From Candidatus Dormiibacterota bacterium (lineage in GTDB: Bacteria; Chloroflexota; Dormibacteria; Aeolococcales; Bog-877), in assembly GCA_013044295.1 (NCBI GenBank), contig JABEUU010000129.1, positions 1 to 43,536 on the forward strand: a DNA stretch of 43,536 nucleotides, given 5' to 3'. Below are positions 8,347 to 16,218 of the stretch, one piece after another (position 1 is the stretch's first letter; each line of letters begins with the position of its first letter). Below the pieces are notes generated by a model. That model ran no database searches, was not told where the DNA came from, and saw only the letters and a list, made by a program, of their open reading frames with translations. The translations under genes and the position numbers were made by a program.

Positions 8347-9440
8347 CTCTGCCGCCAGGGGCGCCCCCGCCCGGGAGTTTGCCGCCACCGCCGGAGGTGC
8401 CCCAGCACGCGGTCCTCGCCTGGCAACGGCCGGGAGAGGCAAGACCACAACGCCAGGTCCCCAGCCACCCCCTCTTCTGCTTGGCCGAGCCGGAACCGGC
8501 CCCAACCAGAAGCCGCGGGCCGAGGCGGCGCTGGACGAACCTCCCCCCAGTCGAAATGACCCGCCGCCTGCTCGCGGCCGGGAGCGGTGACCGCATCCCG
8601 CTCTCCGCTGGTGGGAGGCCCGCCTCCGACGGCGGTCGGGGAGCGGGACGCCCTCTGGTCCTGATGGTCGCCGGTGGACGCGGCGGCAGCGGCCGCTCCA
8701 CTCTGGCTCTCGACATCGCTTGGGCCATCTCCAGCCAGCACGGCGGCCACCAGACTCTGCTGGTGGATGCCGACGAGTTCAGTCCCAGTCTGGACCTGCG
8801 GCTGGGCGCGGCCGAGGAGGATCTGGATCGGCTGCCGTCTGCGAGGGTGGACCAGGTGCTGCTTCGGTTGCCCGATCTGACGACGGGCAACCCCCGCCTT
8901 GAAGGCATCCTCTGGACCGACCCCCAGCACTCGCTGCGAGCGCTCTTCAGCACCTGGCCCGGGCGTGAGGCGCCTGCGGTCGGCTCCGAGCACCTGGACT
9001 ATCTGCTCCAGTACCTAATCCAGCCAGCTTTCGAGGTGGTGGTGGTGGATGGAGGGCCGCGGCCCGGAGCCAACGGCTCTCAGGCACGTTTCTGGGCCAG
9101 CCGCTCCAACCTGTTCCTGCTGCCGCTGAGGCCGTCGCCGGCCCATGCGCGGTCGGCGTGCCAGGTCCTGCAGGTGCTGGAGAAGGAATTCGGAGTTGGC
9201 CCCGATCGCTGCCGAGGGGTGGTCGCGCTGGCTCCTGGCGAGTCAATTCGACGCTGGCATCGCCAGCCTGCCCTGGAGGGTCTCGCACTCTGGCCGCGGC
9301 CCTGGGCCCAACGCAGCGCCGCCCTGGCGGAGGCACGCCACCTCCCGCTTGCCCAGGTCGACCGCAAAGTTGCGACTGCCACGGCCAATCTGGCCGCCGA
9401 CCTCTGGGCAGCTACCGGGGAGGGCTGGCCAGGTGGCTGA
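8340..9440 (+). CDS. Second CpaE-like ParA/MinD-superfamily protein with Pro-rich N-terminus
   Basis: The ATG at 8340 (MLTLPPG) is favoured over the frame start at 8217, which lies deep inside the upstream gene; the product is 366 residues. The first 100 or so residues are rich in Pro and Arg and look disordered. The ATPase-like core starts at about 105 with LVLMVAGGRGGSGRSTLALD, then TLLVDADEFSPSLDLRLG and FEVVVVDGGPRP. The deviant Walker A has Arg at both lysine positions (RGGSGRST in place of KGGxGKS/T). It probably helps position or regulate the pilus machine, as CpaE/TadZ does, but ATPase activity is doubtful. Confidence 0.72.
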   Translation: MLTLPPGAPPPGSLPPPPEVPQHAVLAWQRPGEARPQRQVPSHPLFCLAEPEPAPTRSRGPRRRWTNLPPVEMTRRLLAAGSGDRIPLSAGGRPASDGGRGAGRPLVLMVAGGRGGSGRSTLALDIAWAISSQHGGHQTLLVDADEFSPSLDLRLGAAEEDLDRLPSARVDQVLLRLPDLTTGNPRLEGILWTDPQHSLRALFSTWPGREAPAVGSEHLDYLLQYLIQPAFEVVVVDGGPRPGANGSQARFWASRSNLFLLPLRPSPAHARSACQVLQVLEKEFGVGPDRCRGVVALAPGESIRRWHRQPALEGLALWPRPWAQRSAALAEARHLPLAQVDRKVATATANLAADLWAATGEGWPGG

Positions 9441-9891
9441 GTTCGGCTGGCTGCGGGCGCAATTCCGCCCTCAAGGTCAGCTCCGGCGCCAGGGTATTGA
9501 GCAGACCACCGCCCGACTGCGCCAGCTGGTGGATGGGTTGGAGGCAGCCGTCGGCAGCGGGGACGACGTCGCGCTGGTCCGCTACCTTGGTCCCCAGCTG
9601 ACCGCCAGGATGTTGGCTGCAGCCGCCGGCTTCCGTCGCCAGGGGGTGGTCTGGCGACCCGCCCGATCCGGGCTGCGCTGGAGCCCCTGTCGCCGAGCCC
9701 CGGATGGTCCCGGCCTGGCCTGGCTGCGGTTGCGACTCGAGGACCGCACCCGCTGCGAGTACCCCGAGGGAACGGTCGCCGCCCCCCTGCGGACCCGCGA
9801 GGTGGATGTCGAGCTGGACACCACGGGCGTCCCCTGGAAGCTGTGCCGGGTAGTCGAGCGCCCGGGGGTCGAGGACTGGTCCGGGAGTTAG
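9433..9891 (+). CDS. Unknown protein at the end of the pilus operon
   Basis: The GTG at 9433 overlaps the upstream stop by 8 nt; the ORF-track start at 9145 is internal to the previous gene. The 152-residue product is not recognised. It has an amphipathic start (QGIEQTTARLRQLVDGLEAAV), then alternating strands and charged turns (LAWLRLRLEDRTRCEY, REVDVELDTTGVPWKLCRVVE). The single-domain helix-then-sheet pattern could be an NTF2/Tim44-like fold, but that is a guess. No signal peptide or membrane helix is seen, so it is probably cytoplasmic. Its stop TAG overlaps the TAA of the convergent acetyltransferase gene. Confidence 0.65.
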   Translation: MAEFGWLRAQFRPQGQLRRQGIEQTTARLRQLVDGLEAAVGSGDDVALVRYLGPQLTARMLAAAAGFRRQGVVWRPARSGLRWSPCRRAPDGPGLAWLRLRLEDRTRCEYPEGTVAAPLRTREVDVELDTTGVPWKLCRVVERPGVEDWSGS

Positions 9892-11153
9892 AAATCCTCG
9901 AAGCACCAGGGGGGCGGGTCCCACGCCAACAGGTCGTCCGCCCTGCGAGCGGCGGCTGGATCGCCCATCGACAACCTCCCGGCCGCCGCCAGACCGGTCA
10001 GGCACCGCTGGCCCAGACAAGCCGAGCTGAGCTCTGAGACGCCCAGGATCAGGTCCGGGCTGGACTCGGTCTTCCGGCACTCCCCGACACCGTTGGCAAC
10101 GTGGAGACGGAAGCGCCCCTCGGCGAGATGTTCGACCGGGTCTGACACCTCGATGGTCAGGTCGCCATCGCGCTGGTAGCGGCGGGCGGACAGGACCTCG
10201 GGAACGTCAATAATCCTGGCCCAGATGGTCGTGCCCAGACCCAGCTCCAGCGCCTGGGGGTCCTTGGCGAGCCAGAGGATGGGGTCGTCCAGCGGCCGCA
10301 GCCCACGCCCCGAAGCCTCCACCCGGTGCACCAGGTCGACCTCGAGGCAATAACGCCACATATCGGCGGCGGCTCCCGGCGCGTTAGCCACCATCTCGGA
10401 GATCAGAAGGGTAGACCGCGCACCGAGGGCGGACCAGGCCTGGCGGATCCGGTAGACAAGGTAGCCGTCGTCCCCGCCGTCGCCTTGATGGACGACCAGG
10501 AAGAGTCTGGCCTCATCCCGGGGCAGGTGAGGATCGTCCTCCGAGAGGGACATCTCCCAAGCGCGCTGGTCGCGGCCGATGGTCCCGGGTCGGCTTTGGA
10601 GCAGGTGATCATGGAGTGGAGGAAAGCGCTGCAAGGCCTCGTCGCGACCCACCATGCGCAGTGACCCTGATGTCGGGAGGGGAACCAGCTGGGCGCGAGG
10701 ATGCTCCAGCGCGACCCGCCAGGACCGCGCCGCCGGCCCGAACCCGAACCGCGAGTAGATGGCCCCCTCCGAGGCCCACAGGATAGCCATCGCCAAGCCC
10801 TGGTCGCGAGCCCCCAGGATCTGTCGGGTCATCATTTCGCGGAGCAGGCCCCGGCGCCGGTGGGTGGGCAGCACCCCGACCGCGGTCACGCCGCTGGCGG
10901 TGACCACAGTTCCCGGCAGGGCCAGCTCCAGCGGGAAGGCCAGAGAGCTGCCCACCATCTGACCGTCGGCGAACGCAGCGATCGTATCCTGGGGCTTGAC
11001 CCGCTCCCGGAACCAGCGCTCGAACCAGGGGTCACCACGCTCACCGAAGGCGGTCAGGTTGACGTCGGCGAACTGGGCGAGCTCCTCGGGGCGAATGGGG
11101 CGGAACTCGACTGGCACGGCGGGGATGATACCTACCGTCCCCGACCCAGACAT
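9888..11153 (-). CDS. Eis-type GNAT N-acetyltransferase
   Basis: The ATG at 11153 (MSGSGTVG) has an AGGTGGAG ribosome site; the ORF-track extension to 11273 is not needed. The 421-residue length fits the Eis family. Residues about 15-150 form a GNAT domain with the acetyl-CoA motif VTAVGVLPTHRRRGLLREMM and an IYSRFGFGPA segment. A second GNAT-like domain follows, then a C-terminal sterol-carrier-like domain (RFRLHVANGVGECRKTE). Eis enzymes acetylate amines, including aminoglycosides in mycobacteria. The substrate here cannot be predicted. The start is divergent from, and overlaps, the untranslated start of the next gene. Confidence 0.85.
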   Translation of the reverse strand: MSGSGTVGIIPAVPVEFRPIRPEELAQFADVNLTAFGERGDPWFERWFRERVKPQDTIAAFADGQMVGSSLAFPLELALPGTVVTASGVTAVGVLPTHRRRGLLREMMTRQILGARDQGLAMAILWASEGAIYSRFGFGPAARSWRVALEHPRAQLVPLPTSGSLRMVGRDEALQRFPPLHDHLLQSRPGTIGRDQRAWEMSLSEDDPHLPRDEARLFLVVHQGDGGDDGYLVYRIRQAWSALGARSTLLISEMVANAPGAAADMWRYCLEVDLVHRVEASGRGLRPLDDPILWLAKDPQALELGLGTTIWARIIDVPEVLSARRYQRDGDLTIEVSDPVEHLAEGRFRLHVANGVGECRKTESSPDLILGVSELSSACLGQRCLTGLAAAGRLSMGDPAAARRADDLLAWDPPPWCFEDF

Positions 11154-11274
11154 GGCTCCACCTCTCGATGATGTGGCGCCGCGGCGACCAATACCCCACC
11201 GTGAGAGAGGTCCGCTTGCGTCTCTGGCATACTCCAGGGACCCGTTGGCGGCGATTGTGCGGTTGGAGGGCACG

Positions 11275-11856
11275 GTGTCCGGGGATCTCTTCAGGGGCCG
11301 GCTGGTACGCCTCTGTGCACCGCGTGCCGAGGATGCCGATGTCCTGGCCCGCTGGAGTGAGGACGGGGCCTACCGGCGCCAGGCTGACACCGATGCCCCA
11401 CGGCCCAGAACCGCCGACCACTTCCGGGAGCGGGACGAGTTGTCGGGCTCAGACCCGGACACCTTCGAGTTTCGCATCCGCACCCTCGATGACGATCGAC
11501 TGGTGGGCTTCGTCGCGGTCTGTCGCATCGAGTGGGCCAACCGTCATGGTTGGGTGGCGGTCGGCCTTGGCGAGGTTGCCGACCGACGCCGCGGGTACGG
11601 CGCAGAGGCGGTTTCGCTGCTGCTGAAATATGCCTTTCATGAACTCGGTCTGCACCGTCTCAGCCTGGACGTGATCGCCAGCAACGAGGCCGCCATCTCC
11701 CTGTACCGCAAGTTGGGGTTCCAGGTGGAGGGAAGGCTGCGGGAGCGCGTCCTGCGCGACGGGCAAGCGGTGGACCTGATCTACATGGGGCTGCTTTGCC
11801 GCGATTGGGAGAGCGCCCAGTCGGCCCCCGCCTCCGCGCCCTCCTTGGACGGCTGA
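11275..11856 (+). CDS. RimJ/RimL-type GNAT N-acetyltransferase
   Basis: I chose the GTG at 11275, preceded by GGAGGG about 5 nt away, giving 193 residues that begin just before FRGRLVRLCAPRAED, the usual family start. An ATG at 11152 (in frame) is an alternative but adds an unconserved tail overlapping the divergent gene. The acetyl-CoA loop is ADRRRGYGAEAVSLLL, and the C-terminal segment NEAAISLYRKLGFQVEGRL is typical. Members acetylate protein N-termini or small amines. The target is not predictable from the context. Confidence 0.85.
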   Translation: MSGDLFRGRLVRLCAPRAEDADVLARWSEDGAYRRQADTDAPRPRTADHFRERDELSGSDPDTFEFRIRTLDDDRLVGFVAVCRIEWANRHGWVAVGLGEVADRRRGYGAEAVSLLLKYAFHELGLHRLSLDVIASNEAAISLYRKLGFQVEGRLRERVLRDGQAVDLIYMGLLCRDWESAQSAPASAPSLDG

Positions 11857-11937
11857 ACGGTCGTGCCCGGGCGACCACCGCCCCCCCTGGAGCCCCCGCA
11901 ACCAGGCTTTCAAGTCTTCTTCCAGAGAGGCAACTCG

Positions 11938-12549
11938 GTGCGCGCCTCGGATGCGGATCGAGAACAGGTGACCAGCCAGCTCTCTGAGCACCATGTCGCC
12001 GGCCGGCTCACCACCGACGAGCTGCGGGAGCGCACCAATCGGGCCCTGGACGCAAGGACGATCGGGGAGCTCAAGGCCGTGATGGCCGACCTGCCGGGCA
12101 GCTTCGCCACCCCGGTGAACCCGTGGGAAGCCATGCTCTCAAGGCGCAACCGAGGACCCTTTCCCGGCCTCGGCTACGGAGGCTTCTGGGCTAAGGCGGG
12201 TGGCCTCTGGGCGGACGTGCTGGCAATCACCGGCATCTCAGCTGTCCTGGACCCCTTGGCAGCGGGCGTCCACCTGGGCGCTCTCATTGCCCTCACCCCG
12301 GCGGTCTACTTCGTCGGTTTCTGGGGCGGATTCGGCCGCAGCCCGGGAATGTGGTTGGTGGGGATCAGGGTCGTGCGGGCTGAGGACGGCGGCCGCCTAG
12401 GGTTCAGACGCAGCCTGCTTCGGGCCGCCGGCTACCTGCTCGATCTGGCGTCCTGCTTCGTCGGGTTCGGTTGGGCGGCGCTGGATCCCCACCGCCAAGG
12501 CTGGCACGACAAGATCGCCGGCAGCTATGTGGTCAGGCGTCTGCGCTGA
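11938..12549 (+). CDS. DUF1707 and RDD-domain membrane protein
   Basis: The GTG at 11938 follows an AGAGAGG site and starts VRASDADREQV, exactly where DUF1707 domains begin; the frame upstream to 11863 is unconserved. The 203-residue product has DUF1707 at about 1-60 (GRLTTDELRERTNRALDA) and an RDD domain at about 80-200 with three hydrophobic segments and the ending LDPHRQGWHDKIAGSYVV. RDD proteins are poorly understood; some are linked to ion transport. The 3' end overlaps the convergent ECF S-component frame by about 150 nt. Confidence 0.85.
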   Translation: MRASDADREQVTSQLSEHHVAGRLTTDELRERTNRALDARTIGELKAVMADLPGSFATPVNPWEAMLSRRNRGPFPGLGYGGFWAKAGGLWADVLAITGISAVLDPLAAGVHLGALIALTPAVYFVGFWGGFGRSPGMWLVGIRVVRAEDGGRLGFRRSLLRAAGYLLDLASCFVGFGWAALDPHRQGWHDKIAGSYVVRRLR

Positions 12550-13302
12550 CTCGAAGGCCAGCTCCGGCACTGGCCATTGGAGTTGGAAGCGGCGTCCGAT
12601 CCGATGCAGACCGGCCAGTATCGGCAGGCCCAGGAGCACGACCATGAGAGCGTTGCCGACGGCTCGGAAGGCGTCGTAGCCGAACGACGTCACCAGGTAG
12701 TAGCGGGCGAATCTCGCCAAGGCGGGTAACGGCGCCATCCCTGGACTCCAGCCGAGCCCGGGCGAGCCTGCGAAGAAGGTCCAGTTCCACACGTCCATGA
12801 CCACTCCGAACCCAAATCCCGTCACCACCCCGACCAGAGCCAGGCTCAGCACGTCCGCCCGGGTCGGCCTGCTTCCGGCCCGCAGCCGCCCCGCCCAACC
12901 GGCCAGCAGGCCCACCCAGCCGAGGGCGAACAGCTGGTAGGGGACCCACGGGCCCAGGCCGCCGGTCGCCAGAGCGGAGGTGAGCAGGGAGCCGACACCG
13001 ACCAGGAAGCCGAAGCTCGGCCCGAGGGCGTATCCCGCGCAGAGGACCAGTAGGAATATGGGGCTGAAGCCACCGATTCCGGTCACCAGGGCGGCCCGCA
13101 GGGCGGCGTCCGCGGCACTCAGGGCCGCCAGCAGGGAGAGCGAGCGCGAGTCCAGCCGGCGAGTGCCGACCTCGAAGACGAGCAGGGCCAGAACGGAGCC
13201 CAGACCGATGGCCAGGGCCGGGGTGCTGGAAGGCAGTCCCAGGCCCACGAAGGGCCAGAGGAAGAGCCCCATGCCCAGCAGGCTCACGAGCAGCAGGATC
13301 AT
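12397..13302 (-). CDS. ECF transporter S component (probable cobalamin or precursor)
   Basis: The ATG at 13302 makes an ATGA overlap with the upstream ATPase gene. The product has 301 residues and about six hydrophobic helices up to residue 250, with family-like stretches such as TGIGGFSPIFLLVLCAGYALGP. In ECF transporters the S component binds the vitamin in the membrane. The operon is headed by a cobalamin riboswitch, so B12 or a precursor is the likely substrate; this is inference. The last 50 or so residues are hydrophilic, unlike a membrane protein, and lie antisense to the end of the RDD gene. They may be a non-conserved tail or the result of a lost stop. Confidence 0.78.
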   Translation of the reverse strand: MILLLVSLLGMGLFLWPFVGLGLPSSTPALAIGLGSVLALLVFEVGTRRLDSRSLSLLAALSAADAALRAALVTGIGGFSPIFLLVLCAGYALGPSFGFLVGVGSLLTSALATGGLGPWVPYQLFALGWVGLLAGWAGRLRAGSRPTRADVLSLALVGVVTGFGFGVVMDVWNWTFFAGSPGLGWSPGMAPLPALARFARYYLVTSFGYDAFRAVGNALMVVLLGLPILAGLHRIGRRFQLQWPVPELAFESAQTPDHIAAGDLVVPALAVGIQRRPTEPDEAGRQIEQVAGGPKQAASEP

Positions 13303-14636
13303 GCGGGCACCGGGTCGAGGGTCCGCAGCCGGCCACCCTCGGCCACCACCACGAGGTCGCCCACCTGCTCTGCGAACTCGCGGTCGCTGGTGGCCACCAG
13401 CACCGCCGCCCCCTGGCTGGCGAGCCGATCCACGGCCAGAAACAGTGCCCGCCGCGAGGCCTGGTCGGCTGCCCTGGTGGGCTCATCGAGAAAGACCATC
13501 TCTGGCCCTCCGACCAGGATCGCGGCCAGGGCCACCCGCTGCCGCTGACCGGTGCTTAGATCTCGAGGGTCCCGGCCCGTGAGCTGCCCTAGACCGAACT
13601 CGGCAGTGACGTCGCTCCCCGAGCCCGCCAGTCTCAGCCAGCGGATCGTCTGCTGGATTTCGGCCTGAACGGTCGCCTGATGGAGCAGGGCTCCGGGGTC
13701 CTGCGGGAGATAGGCGCGGCGGCCCGGCTCGCGGTGAAGGCCACCTTGGATGGGCTGGAGCAGCCCGGCGAGGGTGCGCAGCAAAGTGGTCTTGCCGGCT
13801 CCGTTGGCCCCGGTCACGGCCACGACCTCGCCCCGGTGGCAACGCAGGTTCACCCCTTCGAGCACAGGCTGCTCGTGCCCGACTGCGAGCGAGGTCGCCT
13901 CCCACGCCAGCTCCCCGGAGGTTCGCGAGCCCGGCTGGCGGAGGGGCCATACGGGCGCCGGCTCGGGACCCGACAGCCTGCCCGCCCTCAGGAAGACTCG
14001 ACTCACTCCAAGATCCGGGAGCCGCTGGGGCCGGTGATCAGCGACCACGACCGCGACGCCGTGGGCGACCAGCCGGTCGAGCTGCTGGCGCAGAGCCCGA
14101 GCGCCCTCTTCGTCAAGCTGCGATGTGGGCTCATCCAAAACCAGCAGCCTCGGCTCCATGGCCAGCGCTCCGGCCAGGGCCACCCGTTGGCGCTCGCCAC
14201 CCGAGAGCGTCGCCACCCGACGCCGCGCCAGGTGGGGTATCCCCATCGCGACCAGCGAGCGCTCGACGCGCTGCCTGACCACCGCCGCCGAGAGTCCCAG
14301 GTTGGCGGGCCCGAAGGCCACCTCCTGATCAACCACGGGCAGCACCATCTGCGCCTCCGGTTCCTGAAAAACCAGCGCTACCCGCTGGGCGAGCAGCCGT
14401 GGGGTTACCCCTCGAAGGTCCTGGCCGAGGACCTCGACCCGCCCGTGGGCAACCCCCCCATGGAAATGGGGTACCAGGCCGTCGAGGCAACGGAGCAGGG
14501 TGGTCTTGCCACTTCCGGAGGGCCCCGCCACGAGGGTCATGCCGTCCTCGAGAGCCAGGCTGAGATCCGCAAGCGCGGCGGCAGGGGCCTCTGGATAGCG
14601 GTACGTGTAGTCGGTGAAGCGCGCCGTGACCGCCAT
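13299..14636 (-). CDS. Fused double ECF ATPase (EcfA-EcfA' in one chain)
   Basis: The 445-residue product contains two complete ABC ATPase domains. Domain 1 (about 1-215) has Walker A GPSGSGKTT, signature LSGGERQRVALAGAL and Walker B LLVLDEPTSQLDEEG. Domain 2 (about 240-445) has GANGAGKTT, LSTGQRQRVALAAIL and MVFLDEPTRAAD. Most ECF systems use two separate ATPases; a fused chain also occurs, mainly in high-GC lineages. It should power uptake with EcfT and the S component, to which it is translationally coupled by ATGA. The upstream EcfT stop is 1-2 nt away. Confidence 0.92.
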   Translation of the reverse strand: MAVTARFTDYTYRYPEAPAAALADLSLALEDGMTLVAGPSGSGKTTLLRCLDGLVPHFHGGVAHGRVEVLGQDLRGVTPRLLAQRVALVFQEPEAQMVLPVVDQEVAFGPANLGLSAAVVRQRVERSLVAMGIPHLARRRVATLSGGERQRVALAGALAMEPRLLVLDEPTSQLDEEGARALRQQLDRLVAHGVAVVVADHRPQRLPDLGVSRVFLRAGRLSGPEPAPVWPLRQPGSRTSGELAWEATSLAVGHEQPVLEGVNLRCHRGEVVAVTGANGAGKTTLLRTLAGLLQPIQGGLHREPGRRAYLPQDPGALLHQATVQAEIQQTIRWLRLAGSGSDVTAEFGLGQLTGRDPRDLSTGQRQRVALAAILVGGPEMVFLDEPTRAADQASRRALFLAVDRLASQGAAVLVATSDREFAEQVGDLVVVAEGGRLRTLDPVPA

Positions 14637-15452
14637 CTAGACGAGCCCCGGCAGGAGCAGCAGAAGGCTGGCCAGGAGCGGCAGCCAATCGACGGCGGGA
14701 AGCTCCAGACTGGGGTATGGCTGCCAGCCTCCAGCCCGCCCCAGCAGCAGGGCCGTGATGAAGACCGCGATCGCCAGCGCGGCGGAGATGGCATCGACCA
14801 GATCCCGTCCGCTCCAGGCTGGGGTCCAGACCTTGGTCCGGCCCCCTGATGCGAAGCCGCGGGCATCCATGGCCTCGGCCAGCAGGACCGAGCCCTCGAT
14901 CGCGGTGAGCACCGCGGGAACCGCCACTGCCCGCCAGGAGCGGGGCCCCCGTGGCCGCCAGCCGCGCATCGCCTGGGCCTCCCTCACGGTGCTGAAGCTC
15001 TGGCCCAGTCGGGGCACCAAAGTGATGGCCGAGCCCAGGGCGGCACCGGTGCGGTGGAGGTGTCGCGGTAGCGCCTCGACCAACTGCTGGGAGTCCACCA
15101 CCAGGGCCAGTGCACTCCCAGCCAGCAGGCAGGCGCCCAGCCCCAGGGCGACGTCGAAACCAAACGCCGCCGCCTCCAAGGTGAGCGTGCCGCCGATGGC
15201 AGGCAGCCAACCCGGCAGCGCCCAGACCACATCCTGGCCGGTGTGGCTGAGCAGAAAGTTGAGGCCGACCCCGCCCAGGCATGCCAATCCGACCCAGGCC
15301 AGCAACCGGGACACCCTGACCGCGGGACGCCGCCGCATGAGGACCATGGTGAGAGCTGCCAGCAGGGCGATCGCACGGTAGACCGGATCCTCAGTCCCCA
15401 GCGACAGCAGCAGCACGGCCCCGGCCCAGAGCAGCAGCGCCCGCGGATTCAC
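14637..15452 (-). CDS. ecfT: ECF transporter transmembrane component EcfT
   Basis: I place the start at the GTG at 15452, 11 nt after the upstream lipoprotein stop; the TTG/ATG-type start at 15518 would overlap that gene. The 271-residue product has several membrane helices and the cytoplasmic coupling motif EAMDARGF, the A-R-G signature by which EcfT contacts the ATPases. VREAQAMRGW is the first of the usual pair of such motifs. It links the S component to the fused EcfA protein. Size is normal for EcfT. Confidence 0.9.
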   Translation of the reverse strand: MNPRALLLWAGAVLLLSLGTEDPVYRAIALLAALTMVLMRRRPAVRVSRLLAWVGLACLGGVGLNFLLSHTGQDVVWALPGWLPAIGGTLTLEAAAFGFDVALGLGACLLAGSALALVVDSQQLVEALPRHLHRTGAALGSAITLVPRLGQSFSTVREAQAMRGWRPRGPRSWRAVAVPAVLTAIEGSVLLAEAMDARGFASGGRTKVWTPAWSGRDLVDAISAALAIAVFITALLLGRAGGWQPYPSLELPAVDWLPLLASLLLLLPGLV

Positions 15453-15463
15453 GACTTCGCCGG

Positions 15464-15940
15464 TCAGCCCTTGGGCGGCTTGGGGGGAGCGGCTGGGCTG
15501 CCGGTGCCAAAGTGCCATCCCAGCGCGTCACCGGGGCGCAGATGGATGTCGGAGATGCCAGTCTGAGCCACCCGCCATGGGCCCTCGCCACTCCAGGTGA
15601 AGAGCGCCCAGTAAGGTTGTCCCGAGGCGAAGCAGTTGGTGTAGGCCGCCGGCTCGCGGTCGATCTGACAGACCGCATCGCCGTAACTGAAGTGCTTGAT
15701 GGCGAACTCGATCCCGCTGCGCTTCATGGCCGTCTCGGCGGGGATTTCCGCCGCCGTGAAGGCGACGCAGCTATCCACCACCTTTTTGCTCGCCAGCTCG
15801 ACCACCACCTCCACCCGATGGCCGCTGCCACACTGCTGGCCGCCCCCCCCGCCGGCGGCGGCGGCCGCCCCGCATCCGGCCACCAGCGTCGCCAGGAAAA
15901 CAGGGGCCAGAATCGCGCTGACCGCTTGAGACGACCTCAT
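15464..15940 (-). CDS. Lipoprotein with transcobalamin-C-like (DUF4430) domain
   Basis: The ATG at 15940 follows a strong GGGAGGTGGAG site; the longer ORF start at 15976 is rejected. The 158-residue product has a lipoprotein signal ending LVAGC (Cys23), then a Gly-rich linker. The mature part resembles DUF4430/transcobalamin C-terminal domains, in the order SGIEFAIKHFSYGDAVCQID, QPYWALFTWSGEGPW, and GISDIHLRPGDALGWHF. In animal transcobalamin the related domain covers the B12 ligand. Here it is the first gene after a cobalamin riboswitch and next to EcfT. I infer an extracellular B12-capture or handover subunit; binding is untested. Confidence 0.78.
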   Translation of the reverse strand: MRSSQAVSAILAPVFLATLVAGCGAAAAAGGGGGQQCGSGHRVEVVVELASKKVVDSCVAFTAAEIPAETAMKRSGIEFAIKHFSYGDAVCQIDREPAAYTNCFASGQPYWALFTWSGEGPWRVAQTGISDIHLRPGDALGWHFGTGSPAAPPKPPKG

Positions 15941-16034
15941 CGTCTCCACCTCCCGGCGGCAACAATTGCCCCCCACGCCAGAACTGGGCCTGCCGCCAGA
16001 GGCCGTCCTTCCCGTTGCGCGCGGGGGTACGAGA

Positions 16035-16198
16035 TACCCGCTCGGGCCGGTCTCCTGGCTTGCGGATCGGCGCCCAAAAGCCGCCTTCCCAGGATCGCTC
16101 CCGGTGGCCCGCTGGCTTGGGCTCCCCGCTCACAGTTGCGCGACAGCTCCGGATTTGGGACCACTTCCCGCACCGGATTCCCATTCGCTCGAGGGGCT
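16035..16198 (-). promoter_or_regulatory. Cobalamin (B12) riboswitch aptamer
   Basis: Read on the minus strand, this segment carries the conserved core of the cobalamin riboswitch in the right order. GGGAATCCGGTG is followed by a small extra hairpin, AAATCCGGAGCTG, GCGCAACTGTGAGC, GCCACCGGGAG paired near CCTGGGAAGGC, and finally AAGCCAGGAGACCGGC. Flanking CCCCTCG and CGAGCGGG can close stem P1. It ends about 95 nt before the lipoprotein ATG. A small hairpin GGGTA-TCTCG-TACCC (16025-16039) follows the aptamer and may be part of the switch. Expected effect: high B12 turns the ECF operon off. Confidence 0.93.
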
Positions 16199-16218
16199 AT
16201 TCGATTGTGTGGCGAATG

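Noticed and set aside
13680-14849. 389-codon plus-strand ORF
   Set aside because: Antisense to the fused EcfA gene with clear ABC motifs on the other strand.
15828-15860. Run of GCC/GGC triplets that looked like a simple repeat
   Set aside because: It codes for the Ala/Gly-rich linker of the lipoprotein just after the lipobox, which is common in such proteins.
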